A stretch of DNA of 64,000 bases from Sphingobacterium yanglingense (lineage in GTDB: Bacteria > Bacteroidota > Bacteroidia > Sphingobacteriales > Sphingobacteriaceae), in NCBI RefSeq assembly GCF_004363245.1, contig NZ_SNYV01000014.1, positions 124,001 to 188,000 of the forward strand. The letters run 5' to 3'. The notes under the pieces were generated by a model that was not told the origin of the DNA, did no database searches, and saw nothing but the letters and a program-made list of their open reading frames with translations. Both the position numbers and the translations under genes were made by a program. Of the stretch, positions 17,954-26,524 are shown one piece after another (the first letter of the stretch is position 1; the number at the start of each line of letters is the position of its first letter).

Positions 17954-18679
17954 CTAATCAAACACATATCGTCCATTCTGTACGGAATAGTGTAGTGCCT
18001 TTGAGTTTTTCTGAAATAGTGCGTATCCTTCTTGTAGGTTTTTCCAAAAAGCTAAAGTAGTTTCGTCTGTTTCGGATTTGAAATTTTCGATATTCTCGTT
18101 TGTCATTTCAAATGGGAAAATGTAAACTGGGATTTGCTGTTGACCGGATTCTTGTGCCAATAAGGCGTAAAGATATATTTCTTTAATAAGCTCATCTGTC
18201 ATAGGCAGACATCCGACCGTTTCACATTTTCCATGTATGAATATATCCGATCCGGTGTACCCAAGGCTTTTGTCCAGTTCATTGGGGTAATTGAGACCCA
18301 AAGAGAGGTAGTATAAGCTTTGGGGATTAAAACGGTCTATATAGTAGAATCCCTCGGGGACTTGTTTGTCGCCTTCTGCTTTTTTGGGGCCTAATACGCC
18401 AGAACGCTTACATATTGCATAGGTCTGGAGCAGTGCATAGTAGTCGTCTGTTTGTGCTTTGGCATATAGCTCTAGTTTATCCGTGTTTTTATAGGCTACG
18501 AATAAGATATTCAAGTTATCTGGAGATAGATTTTTAGATGCCAACTTGGATTTTATCATGCTTTCCTTCTCCGCTTTCGCTACAGTTACTCGATCCTCTT
18601 GCGGTTGTTGTTTCTTTGGTTGGTTCTGGCAAGAAATTGTTATTAATAGAGTCATTAAGGCTAGAATAATCTTATACAT
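17954..18679 (-). CDS. L,D-transpeptidase (YafK/YkuD family) lipoprotein
   Basis: The 241-residue product has a lipoprotein signal ending LLITISC (Cys17). The YkuD-fold core includes LYAKAQTDDYYALLQTYAIC, PEGFYYIDRFNP and the active-site block IFIHGKCETVGCLPM with His149 and nucleophile Cys157. The YafK branch of this family acts on peptidoglycan in the periplasm, either making 3-3 links or trimming attached proteins. It is encoded 21 bp downstream of a Crp-type regulator gene and probably shares its transcript. Which reaction it carries out is not resolved by sequence. Confidence 0.87.
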   Translation of the reverse strand: MYKIILALMTLLITISCQNQPKKQQPQEDRVTVAKAEKESMIKSKLASKNLSPDNLNILFVAYKNTDKLELYAKAQTDDYYALLQTYAICKRSGVLGPKKAEGDKQVPEGFYYIDRFNPQSLYYLSLGLNYPNELDKSLGYTGSDIFIHGKCETVGCLPMTDELIKEIYLYALLAQESGQQQIPVYIFPFEMTNENIENFKSETDETTLAFWKNLQEGYALFQKNSKALHYSVQNGRYVFD

Positions 18680-18700
18680 AGATGCTTTACTTTTGGTATT

Positions 18701-19273
18701 TTAGGTATGTGCTATTTCTTTGCGGATACGGCTTAGTGATGTATCGGTTATGCCAAGATAGGTAGCGATGTATTTGAGAGGGGCCTGTTGTATGATCTGA
18801 GGTCTTTCCTGCATCAGTTGAAGATAGCGTTTGGTAGCTGGTTCTGTAATCATCTCTGTGGCTCTTTTTTTGCTCAAATATAATTCGAATGCCATCCAGG
18901 CGCGACCCCATTCCCGCATTGCAGGAATTTGGTGGAAAAGCTCTTGAAAGTCATCAAACTTGACTTTCCATAGGGTGCAGTCGGTAAGGCATTGTATATA
19001 TTCCTGTGTAGGTACGCGCTGAAAAATCGAGGCTACCTCGATAGCGATTTCTTTGTCTCCCTTGAAATCGATGGTAATTTCGTTGCCTTCGTAATCATAT
19101 AGGTAAGATCGAGTGAGGCCACTTTCTATAATATAATACTCATTTGCAACTTGTCCTTTTTGTAACAACAATTCTCCTTTCGGACACTGTATTTTCTCAT
19201 GTACATCACTGATGAGCGTAAAGTCCTTTGTTTCAAACAAGGGGTGTTGATATACATATTTTAATGTTTCCAT
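18701..19273 (-). CDS. Crp/Fnr-family transcriptional regulator
   Basis: Residues about 20-130 form a cyclic-nucleotide-binding-like beta-roll (CPKGELLLQKGQVANEYYII, GLTRSYLYDYEGNEITIDF) and residues about 140-190 a winged helix ending YIATYLGITDTSLSRIRKE. The length of 190 is usual for the large Bacteroidota Crp group. No Fe-S cysteine set is present, so it is not an Fnr oxygen sensor, and the ligand is unknown. It is upstream of the L,D-transpeptidase gene by 21 bp and may control it. Confidence 0.88.
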   Translation of the reverse strand: METLKYVYQHPLFETKDFTLISDVHEKIQCPKGELLLQKGQVANEYYIIESGLTRSYLYDYEGNEITIDFKGDKEIAIEVASIFQRVPTQEYIQCLTDCTLWKVKFDDFQELFHQIPAMREWGRAWMAFELYLSKKRATEMITEPATKRYLQLMQERPQIIQQAPLKYIATYLGITDTSLSRIRKEIAHT

Positions 19274-19328
19274 TCCGCAGCTTAATTTGACCTAAGGTAA
19301 GGAAATGCATTAAAAAAAAATAATTCTA

Positions 19329-21014
19329 TTAAAAGGGATCGTCAACTTCAAAAACAATATTTTGCTTTGTGTTGGGATGTATGAATTGAATATATCCGGC
19401 GTGCAGATGGAGGCGATTGGCCCTTTTGCCGTAGAGGTCATCTCCCCATATCGGTGCATTAAGTCCTTGCTGATGGGCCGAATGCACACGGAGTTGATGC
19501 GTGCGTCCGGTAAGCGGGAAGTAATGGATCCGTGTTTTATCACCTTCAATAGCGACAACTTTATATTGGGTACGTGCATTTTTTCCATACTCATAACACA
19601 GCATCTGACGAGGTCGATCTTCGAGGTCAACACGTAGAGGGAAATCTATAATACCTTCTTGACTGTTTACGATACCATCTAACAAGGCTGTATATCTTTT
19701 TTGTACAGTGTGTTTAATAAACTGATCTTGGATAAACTGATGGGCTTCTTTGGTCTTGGCAAGAATCAAAATGCCGGAAGTCGACATGTCTAGCCTGTGG
19801 ATGATCAGAGGTCCCGTTATTTCTGGATTACGGTCGAGTATGCGTGTCTGTACTGAATCCTGAACGTGTATTCCCGGCACAGAAAGGAATTCTTCGGGTT
19901 TGTTCACAACAATAATACATTCGTCTTCAAATAATATAGGTAGTTCTTTGTCGTTGGCCGGGTTCTCTAACAATGGATTAGGATCTACTGCGAGTCCTTG
20001 TAACATATGAGTCAGTATTGGTTCGCATTTTCCTTTACATGCGGGATAGAAATACTTATGTTTTCGGATTTCGGACGATGGTGATGCTCCCCACCAGAAT
20101 TCGGCCATACAGATTGGCTTTAGTTCATTTTGATAGGCATATTGCAATAACTTTGGGGCTGCACATTCTCCTGCTCCTGCGGGAGGGAGGATCTGTAAAG
20201 CTTCTTCAAAGATGGGCAATAGCGATTTTGTATGTCCATGTGCATCTAAAAAGACGTATTGGTCAAAAATCTGTTGTTGAAGCCCTGCTGAAAGCTGTTT
20301 TCGTAGGTCCTTTTTTTCCGTAATCTGAAGACGGTGGCTTTGGAGTTCCTGTTCTACCAGACCTATATTTTCTTTCGTATTTTGTTTTAGGACATCGTAC
20401 TCATGTTGGTCTCTGTAACTCTGTTTGATGAGGTCCTGTTCTAAAGTGAGGTATTCTTCTTCAGATAAAAGTGGTTTTTGCCTTTCTCGGCTCTCTTTGC
20501 GTTGATTTTTGTTTTGCTTGTGCAAGCGACGCATATTGCTGAGCGATTCCGCTGCTTCACGTTGGATATTATTCAGCCTTTCTTCTAATAAAGGAATGTC
20601 TGTTTGTGCCTCTAGGGCTTCAATCTCACGGTTGAGTTGATTGATTGTTGCTTCTTGCTGTAAAAAGAAGCTCCCTGGGGCGAGCATATCAAATAGGGGC
20701 GGTACTAGGCGCCTGTGTATATTGGTCCCAGCGAGTTTGCCAGAACATGCAGCTAGATATCCTAATATGCCCTGTTTATTTTCAACCACTAGTACGCCAA
20801 ACATTTTTCCGATAGGACTTCCTTCTTGTTCTTCAGAAAGACCAAAGTTGTGCTGGAAGTCTTGCTGTTCGAGTAGATACTGCTGGAGTTCTTGAGCGGC
20901 GTGTAGACTGAGGGGATGTGGATCATAACAAAAAGGAAAAGTGAATCTGTCTGGTTTTTCCAATTTACTGATGTCTTGTTTGAAGCGGTGGAAAAATGGA
21001 ATGGACTCGTTCAT
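19329..21014 (-). CDS. RluA-family pseudouridine synthase with long N-terminal extension
   Basis: The C-terminal part (about 355-561) is an RluA-type synthase with motif HRLDMSTSG and catalytic Asp409, then YTALLDGIV and GRTHQLRVHSAH. The first 350 residues are unlike short RluA proteins: a conserved globular start, a coiled coil at about 120-245, then ILPPAGAGECAAPK and CMAEFWWG, with Cys284, Cys302, Cys326 and Cys330 placed like a metal site. Long RluA forms of about 550 residues occur in several phyla. The RNA target is unknown. It uses ATG 21014 and is divergent from the aldo/keto reductase gene. Confidence 0.88.
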   Translation of the reverse strand: MNESIPFFHRFKQDISKLEKPDRFTFPFCYDPHPLSLHAAQELQQYLLEQQDFQHNFGLSEEQEGSPIGKMFGVLVVENKQGILGYLAACSGKLAGTNIHRRLVPPLFDMLAPGSFFLQQEATINQLNREIEALEAQTDIPLLEERLNNIQREAAESLSNMRRLHKQNKNQRKESRERQKPLLSEEEYLTLEQDLIKQSYRDQHEYDVLKQNTKENIGLVEQELQSHRLQITEKKDLRKQLSAGLQQQIFDQYVFLDAHGHTKSLLPIFEEALQILPPAGAGECAAPKLLQYAYQNELKPICMAEFWWGASPSSEIRKHKYFYPACKGKCEPILTHMLQGLAVDPNPLLENPANDKELPILFEDECIIVVNKPEEFLSVPGIHVQDSVQTRILDRNPEITGPLIIHRLDMSTSGILILAKTKEAHQFIQDQFIKHTVQKRYTALLDGIVNSQEGIIDFPLRVDLEDRPRQMLCYEYGKNARTQYKVVAIEGDKTRIHYFPLTGRTHQLRVHSAHQQGLNAPIWGDDLYGKRANRLHLHAGYIQFIHPNTKQNIVFEVDDPF

Positions 21015-21153
21015 TTTGCTATTCTGATATTATAGAGTGCAAAAGTAGGAAGAAGTGGTGGGGTTATCAATTAACTGACTTAAATATTACATAGCTGAAG
21101 CCTGAATCCGGCTAAAAAAGGGTAGCTTGTAGTACTTCAAAAACGATAGACTT

Positions 21154-22110
21154 ATGATGGATAAACGACGGTTGGGAAGCTCTTCCCTAGATATAGTTCC
21201 TTTAATTTTCGGTGGGAACGTATTTGGCTGGACATTAGATCAACACGCTTCTTTTGGTATTTTAGATGCTTTTATAGATTTAGGTTTTAATGCAATTGAT
21301 ACGGCTAATAATTATTCGCACTGGGTGCCAGGGAATAAGGGGGGAGAGTCGGAAACAATTATTGGTAACTGGCTACAGGAACGCGGATTGAGAGATCGAG
21401 TGGTGTTGATGACCAAAGTAGGTGGGAGATTTGGGTACGATAGTAAGCCAAATGTAAAAGGTACTTATATAAAAGAGGAGGTAGAAAATTCATTGAGGCG
21501 TTTACGCACGGATTATATCGATCTTTATCAGACGCACTATGATGATGAAGTGACTACTGTAGAGGAGACATTACGGGCCTATGAGGATTTGATACAAGAG
21601 GGGAAAATCCGTTTTATCGGAGCTTCTAATATATCGCCCGAGCGGCTTGTAGAAAGCTTGGATACTTCGGCCGAAAAGGGACTTCCTTCCTATGTATCGC
21701 TTCAGCCGGAATATAATCTCTATGACCGGGCTAAATTTGAGAATTTATACGAAAAGATAAGTTTTGAAAAACAAATTGCGGTTATCCCGTATTATTCATT
21801 AGCAAGTGGGTTCCTAACTGGTAAATACAGTACGGAGGCTGATTTTGGTCAGTCCGCAAGAGGGGCGGGTATCCAAGAGAAATATTGGAATGATCGTGGG
21901 CGACGCATTGTAGCTGCGCTGAACGAAGTGTCCCATGCGTATTCGGTATCAGCTTCGGCTGTCGCTTTAGCTTGGTTGCTGGCACAAAGAACGGTTACTG
22001 CACCGATAGCCAGTGCTACAAAGAATCAGCACATGAATGCTTTTGTAGAAGCAGTCAATCTACGGTTGGATGCAGCTAGCTTGGCTAAGTTAGAGCTGGC
22101 CAGTAGCTAG
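21154..22110 (+). CDS. Aldo/keto reductase
   Basis: The 318-residue protein is an (alpha/beta)8 NADPH-dependent oxidoreductase with the catalytic tetrad Asp49 (AIDTANNYS), Tyr54, Lys88 (VVLMTKVGG) and His128 (DLYQTHYDD), and the cofactor-binding end VTAPIASATKNQHM. It resembles the group of aldo/keto reductases related to potassium-channel beta subunits and YghZ/YajO. The natural substrate is unknown. ATG 21154 or the next codon may start it. It ends 150 bp before dps, whose own leader fills the gap. Confidence 0.9.
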   Translation: MMDKRRLGSSSLDIVPLIFGGNVFGWTLDQHASFGILDAFIDLGFNAIDTANNYSHWVPGNKGGESETIIGNWLQERGLRDRVVLMTKVGGRFGYDSKPNVKGTYIKEEVENSLRRLRTDYIDLYQTHYDDEVTTVEETLRAYEDLIQEGKIRFIGASNISPERLVESLDTSAEKGLPSYVSLQPEYNLYDRAKFENLYEKISFEKQIAVIPYYSLASGFLTGKYSTEADFGQSARGAGIQEKYWNDRGRRIVAALNEVSHAYSVSASAVALAWLLAQRTVTAPIASATKNQHMNAFVEAVNLRLDAASLAKLELASS

Positions 22111-22173
22111 GAGGTATAAAGTGAGCCGGCGTTAATCATTAACAATCGAACATTAACAATTAAATACAATTAT

Positions 22174-22263
22174 ATGAAATATCCACGATTACAAAACATA
22201 AACACAATGAAGATAATCTGGATATTCCATATGACAACTAAAAATCAAATTATATACATATGA
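22174..22263 (+). promoter_or_regulatory. Structured 5' leader of dps with 10-codon ORF overlapping the start codon
   Basis: ATGAAATATCC (22174-22184) pairs with GGATATTCCAT (22220-22230) at 10 of 11 positions. Directly after, an ORF of 10 codons starts at 22231 (MTTKNQIIYI) and its TGA (22261-22263) overlaps the dps ATG as ATGA. The middle segment TTCCATATG can instead pair with CATATGAAA at the dps start with the same single mismatch. The same design with identical 29-nt ATG-to-ATG spacing precedes the GH125 gene at 39276-39356. Function is inferred; a DNA-binding site is an alternative. Confidence 0.5.
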
Positions 22264-22730
22264 AAGCAAATATTGGAATTAAAGAAAAAGATACGGCAGC
22301 TGTTGCTGCGTTATTGAACAAATTATTGGCTGACGAAAATGTGTTGTACATCAAAGTGCGTAATGCACATTGGAATATTGAAGGAGCAGATTTTCACGCG
22401 CAGCATGTGTTTTTAGAGGGAATATATGATGAGCTGGAAGAGCTGATTGATGAGGTAGCAGAGCGTGTACGTGCTATCGGACACTATGCTGTAGGTACGA
22501 TGAAACAATTCTTAGAGCTTACACAGCTTACGGAAATGAAATATGGTAAGAATGATAGCCAAGGCTATATCAAAGAATTGTTAGGGGATTTTGAAAGTCT
22601 CATTATTACTCTTCGAGAATATATAGAGATTGCAGATAAACATGGAGATGCCGGAACAGAAGATTTCTTGGTGGATATACTTGCAAAACATGAAAAGACA
22701 GCGTGGATGCTTAGAGCGCATGTAAAATAG
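22260..22730 (+). CDS. dps: Dps-family DNA-protection ferritin
   Basis: Dps forms a 12-subunit shell that oxidises and stores iron, protects DNA from hydroxyl radicals and often coats it in starvation. The 156-residue four-helix protein carries the inter-subunit ferroxidase residues His37 (NAHWN), His49, Glu53, Asp64 and Glu68 in the usual spacing. There is no long basic N-terminal tail, so DNA binding may be weak. It starts at ATG 22260 within CATATGAAA, coupled to the stop of a 10-codon leader ORF. A strong terminator follows directly. Confidence 0.94.
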   Translation: MKANIGIKEKDTAAVAALLNKLLADENVLYIKVRNAHWNIEGADFHAQHVFLEGIYDELEELIDEVAERVRAIGHYAVGTMKQFLELTQLTEMKYGKNDSQGYIKELLGDFESLIITLREYIEIADKHGDAGTEDFLVDILAKHEKTAWMLRAHVK

Positions 22731-22734
22731 CTGA

Positions 22735-22772
22735 AAAACAAAAGGCTTTCGTTTTCGAAAGCCTTTTGTTTT
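22735..22772. terminator. Bidirectional terminator after dps
   Basis: A perfect 17-bp stem (22735-22751 with 22756-22772) has a TTTT loop, with A-rich and T-rich outer ends. It overlaps the stop codon of the convergent outer-membrane protein gene. Confidence 0.9.
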
Positions 22773-23310
22773 AAAAGTGAATTGAAAATCCTAACCCTGC
22801 GGAGAACAAATTGCGGCTATTGTCATTTACACCCAAATTGTATTTGATTGCAGGCTCAAGTGCCATATTATCCTTTATGAACCAAGCGTATCCCGCTTGT
22901 CCGCCAATGAAGTTTGTTTTTATATCCCCTAGCTTCGCGCCATTGAAATCGACCTGTACAGGGATACAGTTAATGATGTAATATTTGGCGCCAATTTGGT
23001 AGGTTAATGCATCTCTATCGATGATAGCTGAGGTACCGCCTCCAAAATCGAGTTCCAGCTCCGTTTTTGAGTATCCAATGCCAGCCTTAACAGCAAGTTT
23101 GTTCATAACAAAGTATCCAGCAGATGCACCAACTTGCCAAGCTTTAGAACCATCGGTTTTCGAGTAGCTAAATCCGCTGTTTCCTGTGCCAAAAGGGGTG
23201 AAGTTGGTTTCAACCATTATTTTTCCTTTTTGGATGGCAGGATGTGTTTCCTGTGCCTGTGTAGCTCCAAAGCCTAATGCCAAGGCTAAGCTTAAGTAGA
23301 TCTTTTTCAT
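22771..23310 (-). CDS. Small outer-membrane beta-barrel protein
   Basis: The 179-residue product has a signal peptide (MKKIYLSLALALGFGATQAQ) and alternating hydrophobic strands consistent with an eight-stranded barrel, ending FSAGLGFSIHF with a C-terminal aromatic as expected for an outer-membrane protein. Several strands carry the GxxG-rich pattern of the OmpA-N/porin-like group (AGYFVMNKLAVKAGIGYSKT). It lacks an OmpA peptidoglycan-binding domain. Its role is unknown. It is monocistronic between a shared terminator and its own promoter. Confidence 0.82.
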   Translation of the reverse strand: MKKIYLSLALALGFGATQAQETHPAIQKGKIMVETNFTPFGTGNSGFSYSKTDGSKAWQVGASAGYFVMNKLAVKAGIGYSKTELELDFGGGTSAIIDRDALTYQIGAKYYIINCIPVQVDFNGAKLGDIKTNFIGGQAGYAWFIKDNMALEPAIKYNLGVNDNSRNLFSAGLGFSIHF

Positions 23311-23352
23311 AAAAAGCTTGGTTTTTTATATTGTTTATCAATAATTTGATTG

Positions 23353-23360
23353 CAAATGTA
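23353..23360 (-). promoter_or_regulatory. Candidate -7 element for the barrel-protein gene
   Basis: On the minus strand TACATTTG followed by CA matches TAnnTTTG, 43 bp upstream of the ATG at 23310. No convincing -33 TTG is seen at the right distance. Confidence 0.4.
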
Positions 23361-23465
23361 GTCAATAAATAGTTGGATTAGATATTTCTGGGCATTGCTT
23401 TGCTTTTGTAATGAATTAGGGCACATTCCGCTTTGCTTGTATGTTTTAACTTTTTGTATTACCTA

Positions 23466-23498
23466 TTGCGCGAATGCAAAGCATTTTGCATAAGTTTG
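23466..23498 (+). promoter_or_regulatory. Candidate fabV promoter
   Basis: TTG (23466-23468) and TAAGTTTG (23491-23498) are separated by 22 bp, and the fabV ATG lies 37 bp downstream. This matches the Bacteroidota pattern, with a spacer at the long end. Confidence 0.45.
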
Positions 23499-23534
23499 TA
23501 CTTTGTTAACATCATTAACATCTAAGTATTAAAT

Positions 23535-24737
23535 ATGATTATTCAACCACGTGTAAGAGGTTTTATCTGTTTGACTTCACACCCTGAAGGGACAGCACAG
23601 AATGTGAAAAACCAAATTGAATATGTAAAGTCAAAAGGTAAGATTGATAACGGTCCTAAAAAAGTATTGGTAATTGGAGCATCTACAGGCTTTGGCTTGG
23701 CTTCACGTATTACTGCAGCTTTTGGTTCGGATGCTGCTACTGTCGGTGTCTTTTTTGAAAAGCCAGCTGCCGAGGGCAAACCAGGAACTGCTGGATGGTA
23801 TAATACCGCTGCATTTGAAAAAGAAGCGCAGGCTGCAGGTTTGTACGCTAAAAGTATCAATGGTGATGCATTTTCTGACGATATTAAAAAACAGACTATC
23901 GAGTTGATCAAGAAAGATCTAGGTCAAGTGGACTTAGTAGTTTATTCGTTGGCATCTCCAAGACGTACGCATCCTAAGACAGGTGTGGCTCACGCTTCTG
24001 TTTTAAAACCTATTGCAAATCCATTTACGAATAAAACAGTAGACTTCCATGCAGGAGTTGTTTCTGATATTTCTATCCAACCGGTAGAAAACGAGGAGGA
24101 TATCGCTAATACTATCGCGGTAATGGGAGGAGAGGATTGGAAATTCTGGATGGAAGATTTAAAAGCTGCTGGTGTATTGGCAGACGGTGTAAAAACTGTT
24201 GCTTACTCGTATATTGGCCCTGAGCTTACTTACCCTATTTATAGAAATGGTACTATCGGTAAGGCAAAAGATGATTTGGAAGGTACAGTACCTGTAATCA
24301 ACGATTTGTTGAAAGACCTTAACGGTATTTCTTATGTGTCGGTCAATAAAGCTTTGGTGACACAGTCTAGTTCCGCGATTCCTGTAGTTCCTTTGTATAT
24401 TTCGTTACTTTATAAAGTAATGAAGGCTAAAGGTATTCACGAAGGTACAATTGAGCAGATGCAACGCTTGTTTGCAGAACGTCTTTACAGTACAGATGGA
24501 AAGCTAGAGTTGGATGAAAAAGGACGTATCCGTGTCGATGACTGGGAAATGCGTGCTGATGTACAAGCAGAAGTTGCTAAACTTTGGGGTGAGGCTACGA
24601 CTGAAAACTTAGAAGAGATCTCGGATATTAAAGGTTACCGCGACGAGTTCTTTAACCTTTTTGGTTTCAACTTCCCTGAAGTGAACTATGAAGCTGATAC
24701 GAATGAGGTTGTTGCTGTTCCGAGTATAGAAGGCTAG
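23535..24737 (+). CDS. fabV: FabV-type trans-2-enoyl-ACP/CoA reductase
   Basis: FabV catalyses the NADH-dependent last reduction of fatty acid elongation and is typically insensitive to triclosan. The 400-residue length is normal; the N-terminus is MIIQPRVRGFICLTSHPEG, the cofactor motif VIGASTGFGLASR is at 46-58, and the active-site pattern Tyr-x8-Lys is Tyr236-Lys245, one residue off the numbering known from the Burkholderia enzyme. It is a single-gene transcript with a promoter-like element and a terminator. No second enoyl reductase is in the window. Confidence 0.97.
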   Translation: MIIQPRVRGFICLTSHPEGTAQNVKNQIEYVKSKGKIDNGPKKVLVIGASTGFGLASRITAAFGSDAATVGVFFEKPAAEGKPGTAGWYNTAAFEKEAQAAGLYAKSINGDAFSDDIKKQTIELIKKDLGQVDLVVYSLASPRRTHPKTGVAHASVLKPIANPFTNKTVDFHAGVVSDISIQPVENEEDIANTIAVMGGEDWKFWMEDLKAAGVLADGVKTVAYSYIGPELTYPIYRNGTIGKAKDDLEGTVPVINDLLKDLNGISYVSVNKALVTQSSSAIPVVPLYISLLYKVMKAKGIHEGTIEQMQRLFAERLYSTDGKLELDEKGRIRVDDWEMRADVQAEVAKLWGEATTENLEEISDIKGYRDEFFNLFGFNFPEVNYEADTNEVVAVPSIEG

Positions 24738-24758
24738 TTTGTCGTTTCGTATGATATT

Positions 24759-24795
24759 AAAAAGCCATCCTGAAGTCAATTCGGGATGGCTTTTT
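24759..24795. terminator. Bidirectional terminator between fabV and polX-like gene
   Basis: A 16-bp stem with one G-U pair (24759-24774 with 24780-24795), a 5-nt loop, and A5/T5 ends lies just after fabV and 9 bp from the convergent gene's stop. Confidence 0.88.
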
Positions 24796-24803
24796 AATTA
24801 TCT

Positions 24804-26477
24804 TTATATTTTTGCTTTTCGATCTGCAAAAAATCTGGATATCTCTTCCAGTGTGAATGCATTGAGACATTTTTCTTTTGTCAATCCGCCTTTACGCGCT
24901 ATATGGATTCCATAGTGCATATCCAGGAGGCCTTCTGTGCGGTGTGCATCTGGATTTATTGACAGTAGTACGCCTTTTTCCAAAGCGTAGCGGTGCCAAC
25001 GCCAGTCCAGATCGAGACGCAGCGGGTTGGCATTGATTTCGATTACAACACCGTTTGCAGCACAGGCATCTATTACCTTTTTGAAGTCTAAAGGATATCC
25101 AGCCCTAGATAACAGTAGGCGACCGGTGGGGTGCCCCAAGATGGTTGTATACGGATTTTCAATAGCTTTGATTAATCGAGCAGTAGCCTTTTCTTCATCC
25201 ATCTTTAGGTTACTGTGTACTGAAGCGACTACGAAATCAAACTGCGCTAATATGTCGTCCGAATAGTCCAAAGAGCCATCGGATAGAATATCACTTTCTA
25301 TCCCTTTAAAAATCTTAAATGGAGCTAGTTCCTGGTTTAGTTTTTCTACTTCTGCCCACTGTTGCTGTAGGCGTTCTTCCGTCAGACCATTGGCGTATAC
25401 AGCGGTCTTGGAGTGATCACAGATGCCGAAATAGGAGAGGCCTAAAGCGTCTTTACAGTAGAGTGCCATTTCTTTTAAGCTATGTACACCATCCGAGTAG
25501 GTGGAGTGATTGTGCACAGTACCTTGTAAGTCTTCAAACTCGATTAGCTTTGGTAGGTTATGTGCTTTTGCTAAGCTGACTTCGTCTAGTCCTTCACGTA
25601 ATTCGGGAGTGATGTAATCGAGCCCTAGGCTTTGATATATTTCTAGTTCTGTAGGTGCTGATGGAATTGTTGGGCTTGATGATTTTAGGAGCTCGAGGTG
25701 TGCTTCTGAGCCAGTACGTATCAGCCAATTCTGAGCAAAATTTTCCTTGCTTGTGGTGTAAACGACAAATGGGCAACTGTTTTCATCTTTGAACGATATG
25801 CTGTCCTCTTGGTCTTCGATCTTTAGCTCGTTATTTAGTGCTATGATGGCAGCATTGAGGTCATTCCGTTGTGCGTCAGTAATTAGTTCCACTTGTTCTA
25901 ATACCTCACATTTTCTACGAAAATCTCCAGTAAATTCCACCTGATTGTCGGGAAGAGCAGCTCGTAATTGGGTCAAGACGGTATTTGCTGAGTTTTCAAC
26001 TCGTGCATATAAGAACCATCCTTGATTAGCAAGCGAGAATTCGATTGCTTTTTTGATGTCTTCTTGAGTTTTTAATCCAAAACCTTTGGCTTCTATAAGT
26101 CGGTTTTCATTACAGGCATAATAGAGTTCTCCTACGGTTTCGATATCTAGGTCGTTCCAGATAATCTGTACTTTTTTTGGCCCCAGTCCTTTTATTTTTA
26201 ACATGTCTAGGATGCCTTCCGGTGTCTTTGCCAATAGCTCGTCGAGTTCAGGGAAGGTTCCTGTAGTGATTATCTGTATTACTTTTTCAGCAGTGCTTTT
26301 CCCGATTCCTGGCTGCTCACTGAGCTTTTCTAGACTCGCTTCTGCAGCTTGAAAAGGGAGCTTGTCTATTTTGAACGAAGCACTGGCTATAGCTTTGCTG
26401 CGGAAAGGGTTTTCGTTGTGTAATTCCATTAACTGTCCACAAAGCTTGAAGGTGCGTGCTATCGTTTTATTATCCAT
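24804..26477 (-). CDS. PolX-like protein: helix-hairpin-helix, degenerate nucleotidyltransferase and PHP domains
   Basis: The layout is that of bacterial family X polymerases: HhH motifs (PGIGKSTAEKV at 56-66, IKGLGPKKVQIIW at 95-107), a polymerase-like region, and a C-terminal PHP phosphoesterase domain starting with H322-N-H324-STYSDG. The palm motif that is normally G-S-x-x-R-R with a later D-x-D reads GDFRRKCEVLEQVELI at 184-199, so the catalytic aspartates are missing. The metal-binding His set of PHP looks intact (HSNLK, GHPTGR, INPDAHRTEG). It is probably a 3'-5' exonuclease or AP-type nuclease and not a polymerase. The length of 557 is close to the family norm. Confidence 0.85.
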   Translation of the reverse strand: MDNKTIARTFKLCGQLMELHNENPFRSKAIASASFKIDKLPFQAAEASLEKLSEQPGIGKSTAEKVIQIITTGTFPELDELLAKTPEGILDMLKIKGLGPKKVQIIWNDLDIETVGELYYACNENRLIEAKGFGLKTQEDIKKAIEFSLANQGWFLYARVENSANTVLTQLRAALPDNQVEFTGDFRRKCEVLEQVELITDAQRNDLNAAIIALNNELKIEDQEDSISFKDENSCPFVVYTTSKENFAQNWLIRTGSEAHLELLKSSSPTIPSAPTELEIYQSLGLDYITPELREGLDEVSLAKAHNLPKLIEFEDLQGTVHNHSTYSDGVHSLKEMALYCKDALGLSYFGICDHSKTAVYANGLTEERLQQQWAEVEKLNQELAPFKIFKGIESDILSDGSLDYSDDILAQFDFVVASVHSNLKMDEEKATARLIKAIENPYTTILGHPTGRLLLSRAGYPLDFKKVIDACAANGVVIEINANPLRLDLDWRWHRYALEKGVLLSINPDAHRTEGLLDMHYGIHIARKGGLTKEKCLNAFTLEEISRFFADRKAKI

Positions 26478-26524
26478 GTCTATATAAATTTTGAAGGTTG
26501 TCCAAAGTTAATAAAATCTTCAGC

